Positions 1 through 9,651 are shown, counted from the stretch's first letter. The stretch: DNA of 64,000 nucleotides from Labilibaculum antarcticum (GCF_002356295.1 NZ_AP018042.1:434001-498000), one strand, 5' to 3'. Program-made: numbers and translations. The notes: a model not told the origin generated them from the letters alone.

Positions 1-1
1 A

Positions 2-778
2 CTAGCTGCTGGTTCTTCCCTTCCCTATTCAATAGATCAGGAAAATGAATCGGATATTTCATTGGCAGATTTCACCGAAAAAGGCATCAAACTTTTGGAT
101 AATTCCAAGGGATTTTTCATGATGGTTGAAGGTGGAAAAATAGATTGGGCCAGTCATGCCAACGATGCTGCAACGGTAATAAAAGAAGTATTACAATTCG
201 ATAAGGCTGTAACAAAAGCGATCGAATTTTATAATAAACATCCGAAAGAAACATTAATTCTTGTTTGCGGTGATCACGAAACAGGAGGTTTGGCATTGGG
301 ATTTGCCGGAAGCCATTACAATTCATCTTTTAGCTTGCTTCAATACCAAAATACATCCTACGAGGCATTTTCGAATAAAATAGCTTTGTATAAAAAAGAA
401 CATGCCGATAACTACAGTATTGCAGATGGTTTAGAAATTGTAAAAGAGAATTTTGGCTTGGGCGATGCCTCGAAAGGCTTAGAATTAACTCCTTTTGAAA
501 ACCAGCAACTAAAAGATGCCTTTGTAAAAAGCATGACCTATGTTGATACGATGACAAAAAACGATCAGTTCTATTTACTGTACGGAAGTTACGATCCTTT
601 TACAGTAACCGCCTGTCATATTCTATCGCACAAAGCAGGTATCGGCTGGACATCTTATTCGCACACTGCAACACCAATTCCAATTCGATCGATTGGGGTA
701 GGATCAAAACTATTCACAGGTTTTTTCGACAATACCGACATACCTAAAAACTTGATGAAACTAATTGAAACCAAATAA
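2..778 (+). CDS. Alkaline phosphatase (PhoA family), 3' part
   Basis: Secreted phosphomonoesterase that releases inorganic phosphate. The gene enters from the left edge: the frame is open from base 2, so the TTG at 62 is not the start. Numbering visible residues from base 2, the EGGKIDWASHAND motif gives E43, D48 and H52, CGDHETGG gives D91 and H92, and SHTATPIP near residue 220 supplies the late histidine. These match E322, D327, H331, D369, H370 and H412 of E. coli PhoA, that is, the metal ligands. The nucleophile serine and the signal peptide must lie outside the window. A hairpin terminator follows the stop. The family call is secure; substrate specificity is unknown. Confidence 0.93.
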   Translation, partial: LAAGSSLPYSIDQENESDISLADFTEKGIKLLDNSKGFFMMVEGGKIDWASHANDAATVIKEVLQFDKAVTKAIEFYNKHPKETLILVCGDHETGGLALGFAGSHYNSSFSLLQYQNTSYEAFSNKIALYKKEHADNYSIADGLEIVKENFGLGDASKGLELTPFENQQLKDAFVKSMTYVDTMTKNDQFYLLYGSYDPFTVTACHILSHKAGIGWTSYSHTATPIPIRSIGVGSKLFTGFFDNTDIPKNLMKLIETK

Positions 779-796
779 GAGTTGAAACATATATGA

Positions 797-826
797 AACG
801 CTCTGCAGCAATGCGGGGCGTTTTTT
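797..826 (+). terminator. Rho-independent terminator after alkaline phosphatase
   Basis: ACGC/GCGT and TGCA-type arms form an imperfect GC-rich hairpin followed directly by six T. It begins about 20 bases after the phosphatase stop. Confidence 0.7.
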
Positions 827-930
827 GTCACTTCATCTTTTCCTTCTCTTAAAGAAGCAGAGAAGGCAACTCCACTTCCATTTTTACTCATTAGCTTTTC
901 AACCGTTTATCTTTTAAGACCTTTACATCC

Positions 931-2061
931 ATGTTCAAATTCAAGCTTCCTAAAAAATCAGATCTTGTATTAGTAAGCTTACTTTTGGTTTTAAGTGCAG
1001 TTATCCTATACCTTCCAACCGGTTTTTCTGAAACAAATTATCAGAATTCAGAACGTGTAAAAGCTTTGGTGTTAGAAACAGACAATTCTCTGGTTGTAGA
1101 AACCGGAATTATAAAAACCGGCTCGCAAACGGTTCAAATTAGAATTTTAAACGGGAAATTTAAAGGAAAAGAATTGACTGCCTATAATCAGTTGATTGGA
1201 AGAATGGAATTCGATAAATATTTCTTTGCAGGCGATAAAACACTTACCGTTATTAATTTAAGCAAGAATAAAACGGAAATCATTAGTGCCAATGTAATCG
1301 ATCATTACCGAATTAACATAGAAGCCTTTCTGCTTGGTTTATTCGTTCTTTTCCTGATTTTATTTGCAGGATGGACAGGTGTAAAAGCAATGCTCTCGTT
1401 TCTGTTTACAGGCATTACAATTTGGAAATTACTATTGCCTGGTTTACTAAAAGGATTTGCGCCTATCCCCCTTTCATTAGGTATTGTTGCTTTGATTACC
1501 TCTTTTATCATCTTTTTGGTAGCCGGAACAAATAAAAAAGGGCTGGTTGCCTTTTTTGGTGCCATGAGTGGTATCGCAATTACCTGTATAATGGCCCTTC
1601 TATTTGGCAAACTATTCAATATTCACGGTGCCATTAAGCCATTCTCCGAGACCTTATTGTATTCAGGCTATTCTTATTTAAATCTTACCGAAATTTTCCT
1701 TGCCGGGATTTTCATTTCCTCATCGGGAGCAGTGATGGATATTTCGATGGATATTGCCGCCTCGCAAGCTGAAGTGTACCAACAAAACAACAGCATCACC
1801 ACCAAACAATTGCGAAAGTCTGGTTTTGAAGTAGGAAAAGCCGTTGTGGGAACCATGACAACGACACTTCTTTTGGCCTATTCTGGTGGGTTCTCAGCTT
1901 TGCTAATGGTGTTTATTGCCCAAGGAACTCCGATGGTAAACATTTTAAACCTGAATTACGTTTCAGGCGAAATCCTGCACACTTTAGTAGGTAGTTTTGG
2001 ATTGGTGCTGGTGGCTCCTTTTACTGCAATTATTGGTGCTTGGTTGTTTACACGAAAATAA
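931..2061 (+). CDS. YibE/F family integral membrane protein
   Basis: The 376-residue product has an N-terminal membrane anchor (about 12-31), an extracytoplasmic beta-rich domain (about 35-125) and then about seven hydrophobic segments to the C-terminus. This is the architecture of the YibE/F family. Family-typical stretches include GWTGVKAMLSF near 150 and SSGAVMDISMDIAAS near 270, the conserved core of the family. The biochemical role is not established; a transport role has been proposed for the family. The gene stands alone between the phosphatase and a convergent two-CW gene, and its stop codon lies inside a palindromic terminator. Confidence 0.85.
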   Translation: MFKFKLPKKSDLVLVSLLLVLSAVILYLPTGFSETNYQNSERVKALVLETDNSLVVETGIIKTGSQTVQIRILNGKFKGKELTAYNQLIGRMEFDKYFFAGDKTLTVINLSKNKTEIISANVIDHYRINIEAFLLGLFVLFLILFAGWTGVKAMLSFLFTGITIWKLLLPGLLKGFAPIPLSLGIVALITSFIIFLVAGTNKKGLVAFFGAMSGIAITCIMALLFGKLFNIHGAIKPFSETLLYSGYSYLNLTEIFLAGIFISSSGAVMDISMDIAASQAEVYQQNNSITTKQLRKSGFEVGKAVVGTMTTTLLLAYSGGFSALLMVFIAQGTPMVNILNLNYVSGEILHTLVGSFGLVLVAPFTAIIGAWLFTRK

Positions 2062-2083
2062 GTGAAGAAATAATTCTTCACTT
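2060..2083. terminator. Bidirectional terminator overlapping a stop codon
   Basis: AAGTGAAGAA and TTCTTCACTT are perfect 10-base arms around a 4-base loop. The left arm starts within the stop codon of the YibE/F gene. The hairpin sits between convergent genes, and the T-rich stretch to its right fits + strand termination. Confidence 0.65.
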
Positions 2084-2092
2084 ATAATTCTT

Positions 2093-2401
2093 TTATTTTC
2101 TCCTTTGTATTTTTCTGGGTGATAAAACAAAATCTCGCCCCTCTTCTTTATTTACTTGTTTCAAAAATTTACAATTAACACAATTTGCTAATTTTTGAGC
2201 GTAACTTCCTGCGGCATCACCTTCACAATAAGTGCCTGCAACTACCCAGCAAAAACGGCCTCCACCAGTTCCCATATTAACACCATCAAAAGCGCTTGGT
2301 TGAGCAGCGGGGCAAACCCCCAAATTAGAAGCTTTTGCACCATTTAATTCCCTTCCACATTTCATAACTTCCCAACAATTTTCTTTAGCCATAGCAGACA
2401 A
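2093..2401 (-). CDS. Two-CW domain-containing small protein
   Basis: The 102-residue cytoplasmic protein matches the two-CW family: a first CWEVMKCGRE block (residues 9-18), a central FDGVNMGTGGGRFCWVVAGT block, and a terminal CVNCKF (about 74-79). Its many cysteines in C-x(n)-C spacing point to metal or Fe-S binding, though no function is established. It is a single gene convergent with the YibE/F gene. The start shown is MSAMAKENCW; the internal Met4 is equally possible. Confidence 0.8.
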   Translation of the reverse strand: MSAMAKENCWEVMKCGRELNGAKASNLGVCPAAQPSAFDGVNMGTGGGRFCWVVAGTYCEGDAAGSYAQKLANCVNCKFLKQVNKEEGRDFVLSPRKIQRRK

Positions 2402-2705
2402 GTGATTTTAACATGCTTATTTATTACGCAAAGTTTACCTATTTGTTTTCATCCTGTGCTGTATCCGATTGCATGTTTAACTAATTAGAATCGTTCTACA
2501 AATCCATAAAACGACTATTTAATTATTAAAACTCAAATATCAAGCAACTTAAAGCAAAATTAGCTTTCGAATGCAACACGATTCAATTCGTAATAGTATT
2601 GGATTTACACCTTCCTCAATTTATGGGCCAAAAACTTATTAGCTTTACCCATTCTAAATACGACTTTACAGAACAATCTCTGGACTGCATTTAGTCATAA
2701 ATCCT
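2402..2705. other. Intergenic region between divergent genes
   Basis: AT-rich spacer between the divergent two-CW gene and the acetyltransferase-like gene, which starts at 2783. Apart from the promoter-like box at 2706-2713 just beyond this segment, I see no ORF, repeat or RNA-like structure. Confidence 0.5.
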
Positions 2706-2713
2706 TACTTTTG
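2706..2713 (+). promoter_or_regulatory. TAnnTTTG-type -7 box
   Basis: TACTTTTG matches the Bacteroidota -7 consensus TAnnTTTG and lies 70 bases before the ATG at 2783. A clear -33 TTTG is not present, so the call rests on one box. Confidence 0.4.
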
Positions 2714-2782
2714 GCCTTCAGCTAATTTATTAGAGAAAGGAGTATCGGCAATTGATGCTGAATTCGCTTAAACATTTCATTT

Positions 2783-3904
2783 ATGAGTATCCAAATTGTA
2801 GAAGTTCAAAATCAAAATCAGCGTAAAGCTTTCGTAAACCTCCCCTTTCGGTTATATAAGAATAATGAATTTTGGGTTCCTCCTTTAAAATCAGGAGAAC
2901 TGGAACTATTAATGCCCGAAAAAAATCCTGCTTTTGATTTTTGCAAGGCTAAATTCTGGCTGGCTTATGAAAACGGGAAAGCCGTTGGAAGAATTGGTGC
3001 CATTGTAAACGATTTAAGTATTCAGAAACAAGGCGAAAAAATTGGCCGAATTACCCGCATGGAATTTATTGACAGCTATGAAGTTTCCGAAAAGCTTTTT
3101 TCGGTAGCCGAAGAGTGGTTGAAAAGTGAAGGAATGATTGGTGTGAATGGACCGCTTGGATTTTCGAATTTAGATCATGCCGGTTTGTTGATTGAAGGAC
3201 ATGAATGGCTTCCATCTATGGCTTCCGATTATCATTTTGCCTACTACGAAAATCATTTCAAGATATTGGCTTATGAAAAGGAGATTGACTGGCTGGAATT
3301 TCGAATTTCTCTTCCGAAAGAAACACCAAAAAAAGCAGGCAGAGTTGCCGAGCTCATCAAAAAAAGATATGGCTTGCAGACTGTTAACTTCGTTACAAAA
3401 AAGGAGCTGGAACCTTACAAGGAAAAAATTTTTAAAGTATTCAACGATGCTTTTTCCGATTTGTTTGGCACCTTTAAGCTACCAGAAAAACTAATTCGAT
3501 TTTACATCTCTAAATACTTTCCGATCCTAAATCCAAGATATGTGAAAATTATTTTAGACAAGGAAGACAAATTGGTCGGATTCATTATTGCTTTGCCTTC
3601 CCTATCAAAAGCATTGCAAAAAGCCAAGGGCAAACTTTTTCCTTTCGGATGGTGGCATTTAAGAAAGGCACTCAAATATCCTGTCGAAATGGATTTGATG
3701 CTTACCGGTATTGATCACGATTGCCAAAAATTGGGATTTGTTTCCATCCTTATGAATGAACTCCTAAAAACCGCTAATGGCGATGGGCTCAAGTTTGCAG
3801 AAACAACGGGAATGCTGGAAAACAATCATGTTGCTATTCAAATATGGAAATCATTCGATCATATTCAGCACAAACGAAAACGCTGTTACCGTAAAATGTT
3901 TTAA
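2783..3904 (+). CDS. GNAT-like N-acetyltransferase family protein
   Basis: 373-residue soluble protein. The N-terminal block PFRLYKNNEFWVPPL (about 22-36) and the following FWLAYENGKAVGRIGAI segment are typical of long GNAT-related proteins, and the C-terminal third (LVGFIIALPS, then LGFVSILMNELL near 325) resembles an acetyl-CoA binding fold. Members are widespread in Bacteroidota, usually annotated only as acetyltransferase-like. The substrate cannot be read from the sequence. It is a single gene with its own promoter-like box and terminator. Confidence 0.7.
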   Translation: MSIQIVEVQNQNQRKAFVNLPFRLYKNNEFWVPPLKSGELELLMPEKNPAFDFCKAKFWLAYENGKAVGRIGAIVNDLSIQKQGEKIGRITRMEFIDSYEVSEKLFSVAEEWLKSEGMIGVNGPLGFSNLDHAGLLIEGHEWLPSMASDYHFAYYENHFKILAYEKEIDWLEFRISLPKETPKKAGRVAELIKKRYGLQTVNFVTKKELEPYKEKIFKVFNDAFSDLFGTFKLPEKLIRFYISKYFPILNPRYVKIILDKEDKLVGFIIALPSLSKALQKAKGKLFPFGWWHLRKALKYPVEMDLMLTGIDHDCQKLGFVSILMNELLKTANGDGLKFAETTGMLENNHVAIQIWKSFDHIQHKRKRCYRKMF

Positions 3905-3921
3905 GCAGATTTATTTTTGCG

Positions 3922-3954
3922 AAAAAAAGCGAAGCTGTAGGCTTCGCTTTTTGT
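3922..3954. terminator. GCGAAGC/GCTTCGC bidirectional terminator (copy 1)
   Basis: An A-tract, then GCGAAGC, a TGTAG loop, GCTTCGC and a T-tract, so it reads as a terminator on both strands between convergent genes. Near-identical hairpins occur at 9652, 11469 and 13659. Confidence 0.85.
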
Positions 3955-3981
3955 ATTTTCAATATCGATTTGAATCTGTTA

Positions 3982-4974
3982 TCAGGGTTTCTGCTCGTAA
4001 GTAATCACATACGATGTAGCTAAATATTCTACACTTGCACCTTCAACAGTTCGTTCTTTCCATGTTATGCTCACATTAAGGTCTGACTCAGTTTCACCAC
4101 TAATTTCAACAAGAGCATATCCGTGCTCTTCTCTATGATACTTTGCATTAACTGTATAAGGCGAATTTTCTCCGTTGTAATTGTATTTAGGCATCAACCA
4201 AGCTCCGCCACCACCAACCAAACATTGATAAATATCGTTTTCCGTATTGCCATCCCCATCATCAATTTGGGTAGCATCAAAAAAATGATCGTGCCCGCAA
4301 AAGTAGGTTTTAACACAAGCTTCGGTCAGGCTGTTCCAAAATGTATTTCGTTCTGTAGAATAATCATCGAGACAATCGGAATGAAAAACTTTGAAAGCAG
4401 CCTCGTGCCCAAAAACAAATACATGTGCTTGTTCATTGGAGGCAAGTTCCTCGTCCAACCAGCTTTGGTTTACTTTATGAATATTTACATATTCATCGAG
4501 CCCAATAAACATCGCATTTTTATGCTGAAATGAATAAGTAAGATTTGTTTCCCCCGTAGGTCCGTTTTGTGGCAAGGCTTTATCTCCGGTAAAAATACTA
4601 TTCCATACCATTATATTATCGTCTGCATCATCTTCATGATTTCCCCGAACGGGATAAATTCCAACCCCTTTATCATACAAAGGTTGAAATATTGTTTGCC
4701 ACATTTCAAATTCCGTTTCCAACTCTTCGGCTGTAGTTTTTTTCCCACCTTCTACAAGATCTCCACAAAGCAAAATTAAATCAATGTTGTCTTCAAGCAG
4801 ATAAGGAATCATTTCAGCAATTGTGTCTGAATTATAGCCGACATGCGTATCACCTACCACTGCAAACCTCCATGATATAGGCTCGTCAGTAATTTCTATA
4901 CCATCTGATTCTTTGCCGCATGCAATTATTGAATGTAAGATAAGTGCAAGCAGAAAATATTTTATAGCATTCAT
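3982..4974 (-). CDS. Calcineurin-like metallophosphoesterase lipoprotein
   Basis: Predicted exported phosphoesterase, 330 residues from the chosen start. The metal-binding motifs are in the normal order: GDTHVG, CGDLVEGG, VRGNHED, FGHE and CGHDHFFD, which identify a dinuclear-metal calcineurin-like hydrolase. Starting at 4974 gives MNAIKYFLL...IIAC, a lipoprotein signal with its cysteine close to the start. An upstream ATG at 5025 would place 17 extra residues before the signal and overlap the preceding gene, so it is less likely. The gap of 23 bases to the upstream DUF1566 lipoprotein suggests a two-gene operon. Substrate unknown. Confidence 0.85.
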   Translation of the reverse strand: MNAIKYFLLALILHSIIACGKESDGIEITDEPISWRFAVVGDTHVGYNSDTIAEMIPYLLEDNIDLILLCGDLVEGGKKTTAEELETEFEMWQTIFQPLYDKGVGIYPVRGNHEDDADDNIMVWNSIFTGDKALPQNGPTGETNLTYSFQHKNAMFIGLDEYVNIHKVNQSWLDEELASNEQAHVFVFGHEAAFKVFHSDCLDDYSTERNTFWNSLTEACVKTYFCGHDHFFDATQIDDGDGNTENDIYQCLVGGGGAWLMPKYNYNGENSPYTVNAKYHREEHGYALVEISGETESDLNVSITWKERTVEGASVEYLATSYVITYEQKP

Positions 4975-4997
4975 AAATGGGCTGTTTCTGATTATCA

Positions 4998-6206
4998 TTA
5001 TTGGTTGGTTATATCGCGAACGCATCTCACATAATTATACACGTAACGAACATCTCCTTGAGGTCCCCAAAATTCAGGATAATCATTTGCATTTCCACTT
5101 TTAGGATCACTTCGTTGGCAACCAGCTCCATGAACATCCATCAGTGTTCCGTTCATTTCCCCCTGCCCTTCGCCAAAAGCAATATAAGCGGCACTTGCAT
5201 ATGGATTTGCACCATCTAAATGGGAAGTACTTGTCCAAAAGTAAGGATATTGACCAGGATTCCCATCAGGATCATTAATCTCAGTTGTTTCGAAAATAGG
5301 ATCTATTGCAGGAGAATTTGTTGTTTGTGGCGATCTTGAATAATCAACAATACTCTGTAACTCCTTAGCATTAGGCAAGCGCCAATCAGAATAGGTGGCA
5401 AGTTCAAGATTCTCGGCATAAACTAAAGATTCCTCCCAATCTCTTCCAGTTCCGTCATCCGCTTTTTGCCACATTAAACCCGTAGCCAAATCACTCACGG
5501 TAGCATCTCCATTGTCAACAAAATTATTTTTCCCATACTCAACATTCCCCCGAACCATACGAAAATACATGGTATTAGCAGCACCTGTTCCCGGTTTGTA
5601 CTTTGGATATCCTTTAATGCGACCATCAATAAAATTAACACCAAATACAGTTTCGTCGCTATTCATGGTTCGCCCTACATATTCGGTAGATGACCAGGTT
5701 TGAGCATCAATTTCACGCTCACCAATACTTACATCACCCAAGGATTGATTAAAATAATCTGTATCGATAAAAAGTTCAATTGCTTGTTCTCCTTTCACAC
5801 TCCCGGTAAACAGGATTAAAGAATATAATTCTTTTAATGTTGGAACTCTCCAATCGCTATGTCCGCCCAAACCAGATGATTCGGCTTTCGAAAAAGCATC
5901 TCCAAAACTGAGCTTAGTGCCCATATCCTGTTCCCACATCAAACCAGTAACATTATCGGTAATTGTTTCATCACCATTATTGGTATAAGATGGCTCATTG
6001 GATTGATATGTGGCATCCTGACCGTAGAAAGCATCGTTTGCCTGTGGCTCAGAAATGATTGCGTCATCGCTATAAAAATCTTTTACACCCGTATCAACAA
6101 TACTGTAAGTATTTTCCGGAAGTTCAGCAATTTCTTCAACTACATTATCGTTCGATCCGCATGAAGCAAACATGCTCATCAAAAGAAAAAGGGTCATTAT
6201 TCTCAT
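4998..6206 (-). CDS. DUF1566 (Lcl C-terminal) lipoprotein, two tandem domains
   Basis: 402 residues. The N-terminal MRIMTLFLLMSMFASC is a lipoprotein signal with C16 as lipidation site. Two copies of the Lcl/DUF1566 domain follow: residues about 77-222 (NVTGLMWEQD ... SDWRVPTLKEL) and about 229-399 (LATGLMWQKAD ... SDWRLPNAKEL). The repeated GLMW and DWR.P..KEL signatures are diagnostic. The family is common on exported bacterial proteins and resembles lectin-like surface domains, but ligand and role are unknown. It is probably co-transcribed with the phosphoesterase lipoprotein downstream. Confidence 0.85.
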   Translation of the reverse strand: MRIMTLFLLMSMFASCGSNDNVVEEIAELPENTYSIVDTGVKDFYSDDAIISEPQANDAFYGQDATYQSNEPSYTNNGDETITDNVTGLMWEQDMGTKLSFGDAFSKAESSGLGGHSDWRVPTLKELYSLILFTGSVKGEQAIELFIDTDYFNQSLGDVSIGEREIDAQTWSSTEYVGRTMNSDETVFGVNFIDGRIKGYPKYKPGTGAANTMYFRMVRGNVEYGKNNFVDNGDATVSDLATGLMWQKADDGTGRDWEESLVYAENLELATYSDWRLPNAKELQSIVDYSRSPQTTNSPAIDPIFETTEINDPDGNPGQYPYFWTSTSHLDGANPYASAAYIAFGEGQGEMNGTLMDVHGAGCQRSDPKSGNANDYPEFWGPQGDVRYVYNYVRCVRDITNQ

Positions 6207-6365
6207 TATTCTTAGTTTAAATATATAGTGATAAGACCCTAAAATATGTCATTGGTTTAATACGTCGTCAAGTTAATTTTGTTTGAAGCATAAATTTAGT
6301 CCTCCTACTTAATTCACAAACTCGCTATTTCACCAATCAATTTAGCTGAACTATGAAATTTCCCA

Positions 6366-6404
6366 TAAAAATAGCGAAGCCTAGGAAGACTCCGCTATTG
6401 ACAC
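6366..6404 (-). terminator. Terminator after HAD hydrolase gene
   Basis: AATAGCG and CGCTATT arms around a partly paired loop, followed on the minus strand by a T-rich tract, about 30 bases past the HAD stop. Confidence 0.6.
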
Positions 6405-6431
6405 TATTTTTATTCGTTATGAGAGTTTTGA

Positions 6432-7238
6432 CTAATTCGCAAGAATGTATTTCTCAACCACTTCGGCAACACCATGGTTGTTGTTCGAAGCAACAATAAC
6501 ATCGGCACAGCCTCGAAGCTCTGGTGGTACATTATCTACCCAAACACCCAAACCAGCATATTCTACCATGGCTAAATCGTTGCCTGCGTTGCCGACAGCA
6601 ATAATTTCCTCTTGACGAATCCCTAATTTCTCAGCCAAACGGGCAATACTTGTCGCCTTATCGATTCCCTTTGGCATAACCTCCAAAAAGAAGGGTTTCG
6701 AAATGGAAACACTCTTATTTGGTTTTTCCTGCTTCAACTTTGTTTCAACAGTTTTCAGATAATCAGGATCTTGTAAGAGAATACATTTTACGGCTGGTTC
6801 GGTTACTGCTGCCTTAAAGCAATCTACCTTATTAAATTTCATCTGCGTAAGCTGCACTTCTACATCGATATATTTAGAAGTGGTTTCGCTGATGATACTA
6901 TCAGCGGTATAAGTGATAATATCAACATTATTTGCAAGGCTAAAATCGTACAAACCATGAATCTGTTCTTTGCTTAGCGTTTGTTCGAAAATTGGGATTT
7001 GCTTATTTAGGTCGGTAATTATCGCTCCGTTGTAGGAGATAATATAAGATCCGTTTTTTTTCAAATCCAACTCTTCGGCATATTGAAGCATTGCAGGTGT
7101 TGGCCTGCCCGATGCCAAAACTACATAAACACCTTTCTCCTGCGCCTTCATCAGCGCGTCCTTATTTCTTTCCGATATGCAATGGTCGTCACGCAAAAGC
7201 GTATCGTCCAAATCCAGTACCAACATCTTATAATTCAT
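6432..7238 (-). CDS. Cof-type HAD-IIB family hydrolase
   Basis: 268-residue cytoplasmic phosphatase that probably acts on small phosphorylated metabolites such as sugar phosphates or FMN-like substrates. Motif I is DLDDTLL with nucleophile D9 and acid D11, motif II ASGR near 43, and a lysine in DKATSIARL near 197 is motif III. Motif IV reads VGNAGNDLAMVEYAG, with Asn where many relatives have the first Asp of GDxxND. The large IIB cap lies between motifs II and III. A single gene; substrate cannot be assigned. Confidence 0.88.
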   Translation of the reverse strand: MNYKMLVLDLDDTLLRDDHCISERNKDALMKAQEKGVYVVLASGRPTPAMLQYAEELDLKKNGSYIISYNGAIITDLNKQIPIFEQTLSKEQIHGLYDFSLANNVDIITYTADSIISETTSKYIDVEVQLTQMKFNKVDCFKAAVTEPAVKCILLQDPDYLKTVETKLKQEKPNKSVSISKPFFLEVMPKGIDKATSIARLAEKLGIRQEEIIAVGNAGNDLAMVEYAGLGVWVDNVPPELRGCADVIVASNNNHGVAEVVEKYILAN

Positions 7239-7586
7239 CTCTTTGTATTTTCATCTTCTCCCACACACAAATCATTCCTCCTCTTTTCAAAGCAATTTTC
7301 ACTTAAAGATTTTATCAATGAATCCAATGTTCTGGAATTTTCCTGTCTCACCTAGCAAGCAATGCTTTAGGCGTTTCATTTTCAGCTTGCAAAAGTAAAT
7401 ACAAATCCAATGAGTTGGTACTATTTTTTCGTTTTTTTCTATGTTTCAAACAAATTATGCAGGACATACAGCAAATGCTCATTACTGCCAAGAATAGTTA
7501 CGTAAAATTTACTCCTACTAAAAATGACTTCACCTGCCTTTACATCTTAATTAATTGGTGATCAATATTGAAGTTGATTCACAAAT
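7239..7586. other. Intergenic region with no gene seen
   Basis: Spacer between two minus-strand genes. On the minus strand TACTTTTG (complement of 7390-7397) resembles a -7 promoter box, 152 bases from the HAD start, but no -33 partner is visible. Nothing else was recognised. Confidence 0.4.
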
Positions 7587-8543
7587 CTATGCTTCCCTCC
7601 ACAATTTTTTCAGGCTGTTTACATCTTTTTTCATGGCATCAAACACAACTCGTTCGTCCACAGTGAGTATCGATTTCCCTTTCTCGGCACCCCCCAAAGG
7701 ATATTCCATGTGCAACGAAACAGGAACATTAATTCCATAATTCTTCAACAATCGGAAGTAGCGTTTAAAATCGATCATCCCTTCACCAATAGGCACATTT
7801 ACAGGCTGCCACTTTCCGTTTTCCTGCCCCCATTTATAATCTTTTACAACAATGGTTTTAATGTTTTGATGAATGAGTCGCAAACTATTCTCCCAGGAAT
7901 TGGCCCCTTCTACCATATTGTGTCGAATATCGTATTGCGCACCAAAATATTCAGGAATCGCTTCGGCTAAAATTTGCTTCACCTCCCACATCGAAGCCCC
8001 AACGAATTTCCCGGAATGATTCTGATAACAGCCCACAATTCCTAAACTTTGATTCAGTTCGCTCAAGGCTTTCACCTTCTGCGCGTAATGCGCTATGGCC
8101 GATTCCATCGTTCCGTTTTCCGGATAACGAAACCATCCTGGTCGATAGAATTGAACACCCAAGCTGGCTGCAGTTTCTAAAACATCCACATCCAATGGAT
8201 TGTTTACGTCTTCAACACTTGTGGTGATTAATTGACAAGTAGAACCAGCATTCTGAATGTCCTTTATGGCACGAGGCAAATCTGTCTTCACATTTTCGGG
8301 CAATACATGTCCCTTGGGACGAACCGTTAAATCGATGCCCGAGAAACCCATTTCGACCACTCGCTGTCCCATGGTTTTCCAATCTAAAAACTGCAGGTGT
8401 TTCGAAAAAATATGCACCGAAAGTTCCTCTGGGTTGAATTCATTGTTCAGAGCCCAAATATTACCAGGCAAGCCCAAAAAAGGGATAACACTTGCCGCGA
8501 TCATCGATTTCTTAATGAAATCTCTTCTTGTTGATTCTTTCAT
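7587..8543 (-). CDS. Tat-exported sugar phosphate isomerase/epimerase-like protein
   Basis: 318 residues, AP endonuclease family 2 / xylose isomerase-like TIM barrel. The N-terminus carries a twin-arginine signal (TRRDFIKKS, R6-R7, then a hydrophobic stretch), so export in folded form is predicted. Blocks such as GFSGIDLTVRPKGHV (about 68-82), YQNHSGKFVG and the late SLHMEYPLGG fit the metal- and sugar-handling ends of the barrel strands. Relatives are frequent near carbohydrate genes in Bacteroidota; here no polysaccharide locus is adjacent. The substrate is unknown. Confidence 0.82.
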   Translation of the reverse strand: MKESTRRDFIKKSMIAASVIPFLGLPGNIWALNNEFNPEELSVHIFSKHLQFLDWKTMGQRVVEMGFSGIDLTVRPKGHVLPENVKTDLPRAIKDIQNAGSTCQLITTSVEDVNNPLDVDVLETAASLGVQFYRPGWFRYPENGTMESAIAHYAQKVKALSELNQSLGIVGCYQNHSGKFVGASMWEVKQILAEAIPEYFGAQYDIRHNMVEGANSWENSLRLIHQNIKTIVVKDYKWGQENGKWQPVNVPIGEGMIDFKRYFRLLKNYGINVPVSLHMEYPLGGAEKGKSILTVDERVVFDAMKKDVNSLKKLWREA

Positions 8544-9405
8544 GGAAAGTAAGATTATGATTTTGAAATGACACCCTGCGATGAGATGGATCTCGCTATC
8601 TCGTTCGAGGAATTTTAATATTTTATCGCAGCAGTCGGTAAATTACCAGCAACTGCAACATGCACTCGTCGCCAGGCCTTGCAGACCGCCCAGAGTTCTA
8701 CTTATCAGCAATAGTATTCATCGTTTGATTGTATCCATTTGATTTCATATGATTATAATTTTAAGTTTTTGCCATATGGAACTTACCATGCTGGAATAAT
8801 CATCCTCCTGTGTGTCAAAATTACTTGTCATGGACGTTTCATATTGTAACAAACTTATGAATCAAATGATTGTTCATTACTCTATTTTTTTTCGTTCCCT
8901 CTAAGATAGGAATTACTTCTAAAAATAAGAGAATTCGTCGATAAAAGCCTAAAAATCAATATCCCTATTCATGGCAAGCATTGTGATATTTTACAGCAAA
9001 TTAAGATTGGCACTGCCCTTGTAAATAGTTTTTTATGTAGCTGAGTCGTTTGCAGACTTGTGAGAGAAGTTTCCCATCACATTTTTTCTTCTCGCAACTC
9101 TTTCTTTCTCACATAAAATGATTTCCAATTTAGAGATCTTCCCTTTGAAGTAATTTGGGTGTGGACTCTTCTTTTTATCCCTAACGAACAAGGCGTTAGT
9201 CTTTCAATTTTAAGCTTGCGAAAATCGAAACAATTAGTAAACTTGAAGCAACAGATTCAACAAAAACCGAACCTGATGGGATTTTGCTTTTGTCTTACAG
9301 TTGATGTTTTCACAGGGCTTTCAATATTATTCATTAAATTCGAAGCCTATTACAGGATTATCAAATCATAATGAATCTATAGCTATTACTTATAAAAACG
9401 ATATA
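8544..9405. other. Long intergenic region, no convincing gene
   Basis: About 860 bases between divergent genes. A more GC-rich patch at about 8630-8705, with short open stretches only, could be the residue of a decayed gene, but I cannot name it. On the minus strand a strong AGGAGG-like sequence near 8809-8814 precedes a 14-codon ORF, which is more likely chance than a gene. A 70-codon open frame on the + strand at 9159 has no family resemblance. Confidence 0.4.
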
Positions 9406-9651
9406 ATGAATAATTTGTCAGCACTAAACAAGCAATCGACCAAACAAGAAGTTATGGATGAACTTGTGAAATTATTTACACCTTATGCACGTAACCTTTT
9501 AGGTTCGGGAGCCGATTTTAGCTACATGAACATGTATGCCGATAATTTTCGTGATCAAATAATAAATCAGACCAGTCTTTCGGAATATGATGTTTATACG
9601 ATTTTAAATGAAGCTTGTGATCTTAGCTGGAAAAATCAAGTGAATCAGTAA
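9406..9651 (+). CDS. Small hypothetical protein
   Basis: Starting at the ATG at 9406 gives an 81-residue soluble acidic protein (MNNLSALNKQSTKQEV...). The frame is open back to 9301, but the upstream residues look like translated spacer. No domain recognised; predicted mostly helical, no signal peptide or membrane segment. The open frame ends just before a strong bidirectional terminator, which supports it being a real transcription unit. Function unknown. Confidence 0.55.
   Translation: MNNLSALNKQSTKQEVMDELVKLFTPYARNLLGSGADFSYMNMYADNFRDQIINQTSLSEYDVYTILNEACDLSWKNQVNQ

Noticed and set aside
62-64. TTG as start of the alkaline phosphatase
   Set aside because: The frame is open upstream to the window edge and family motifs imply a much longer N-terminus.
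8544-9300. Riboswitch or RNA gene in the long gap
   Set aside because: Only weak local pairing, no motif of a known riboswitch or tRNA; not supportable.
9159-9371. 70-codon + frame before the small gene at 9406
   Set aside because: No recognisable residues pattern and overlaps the other frame; probably noise.
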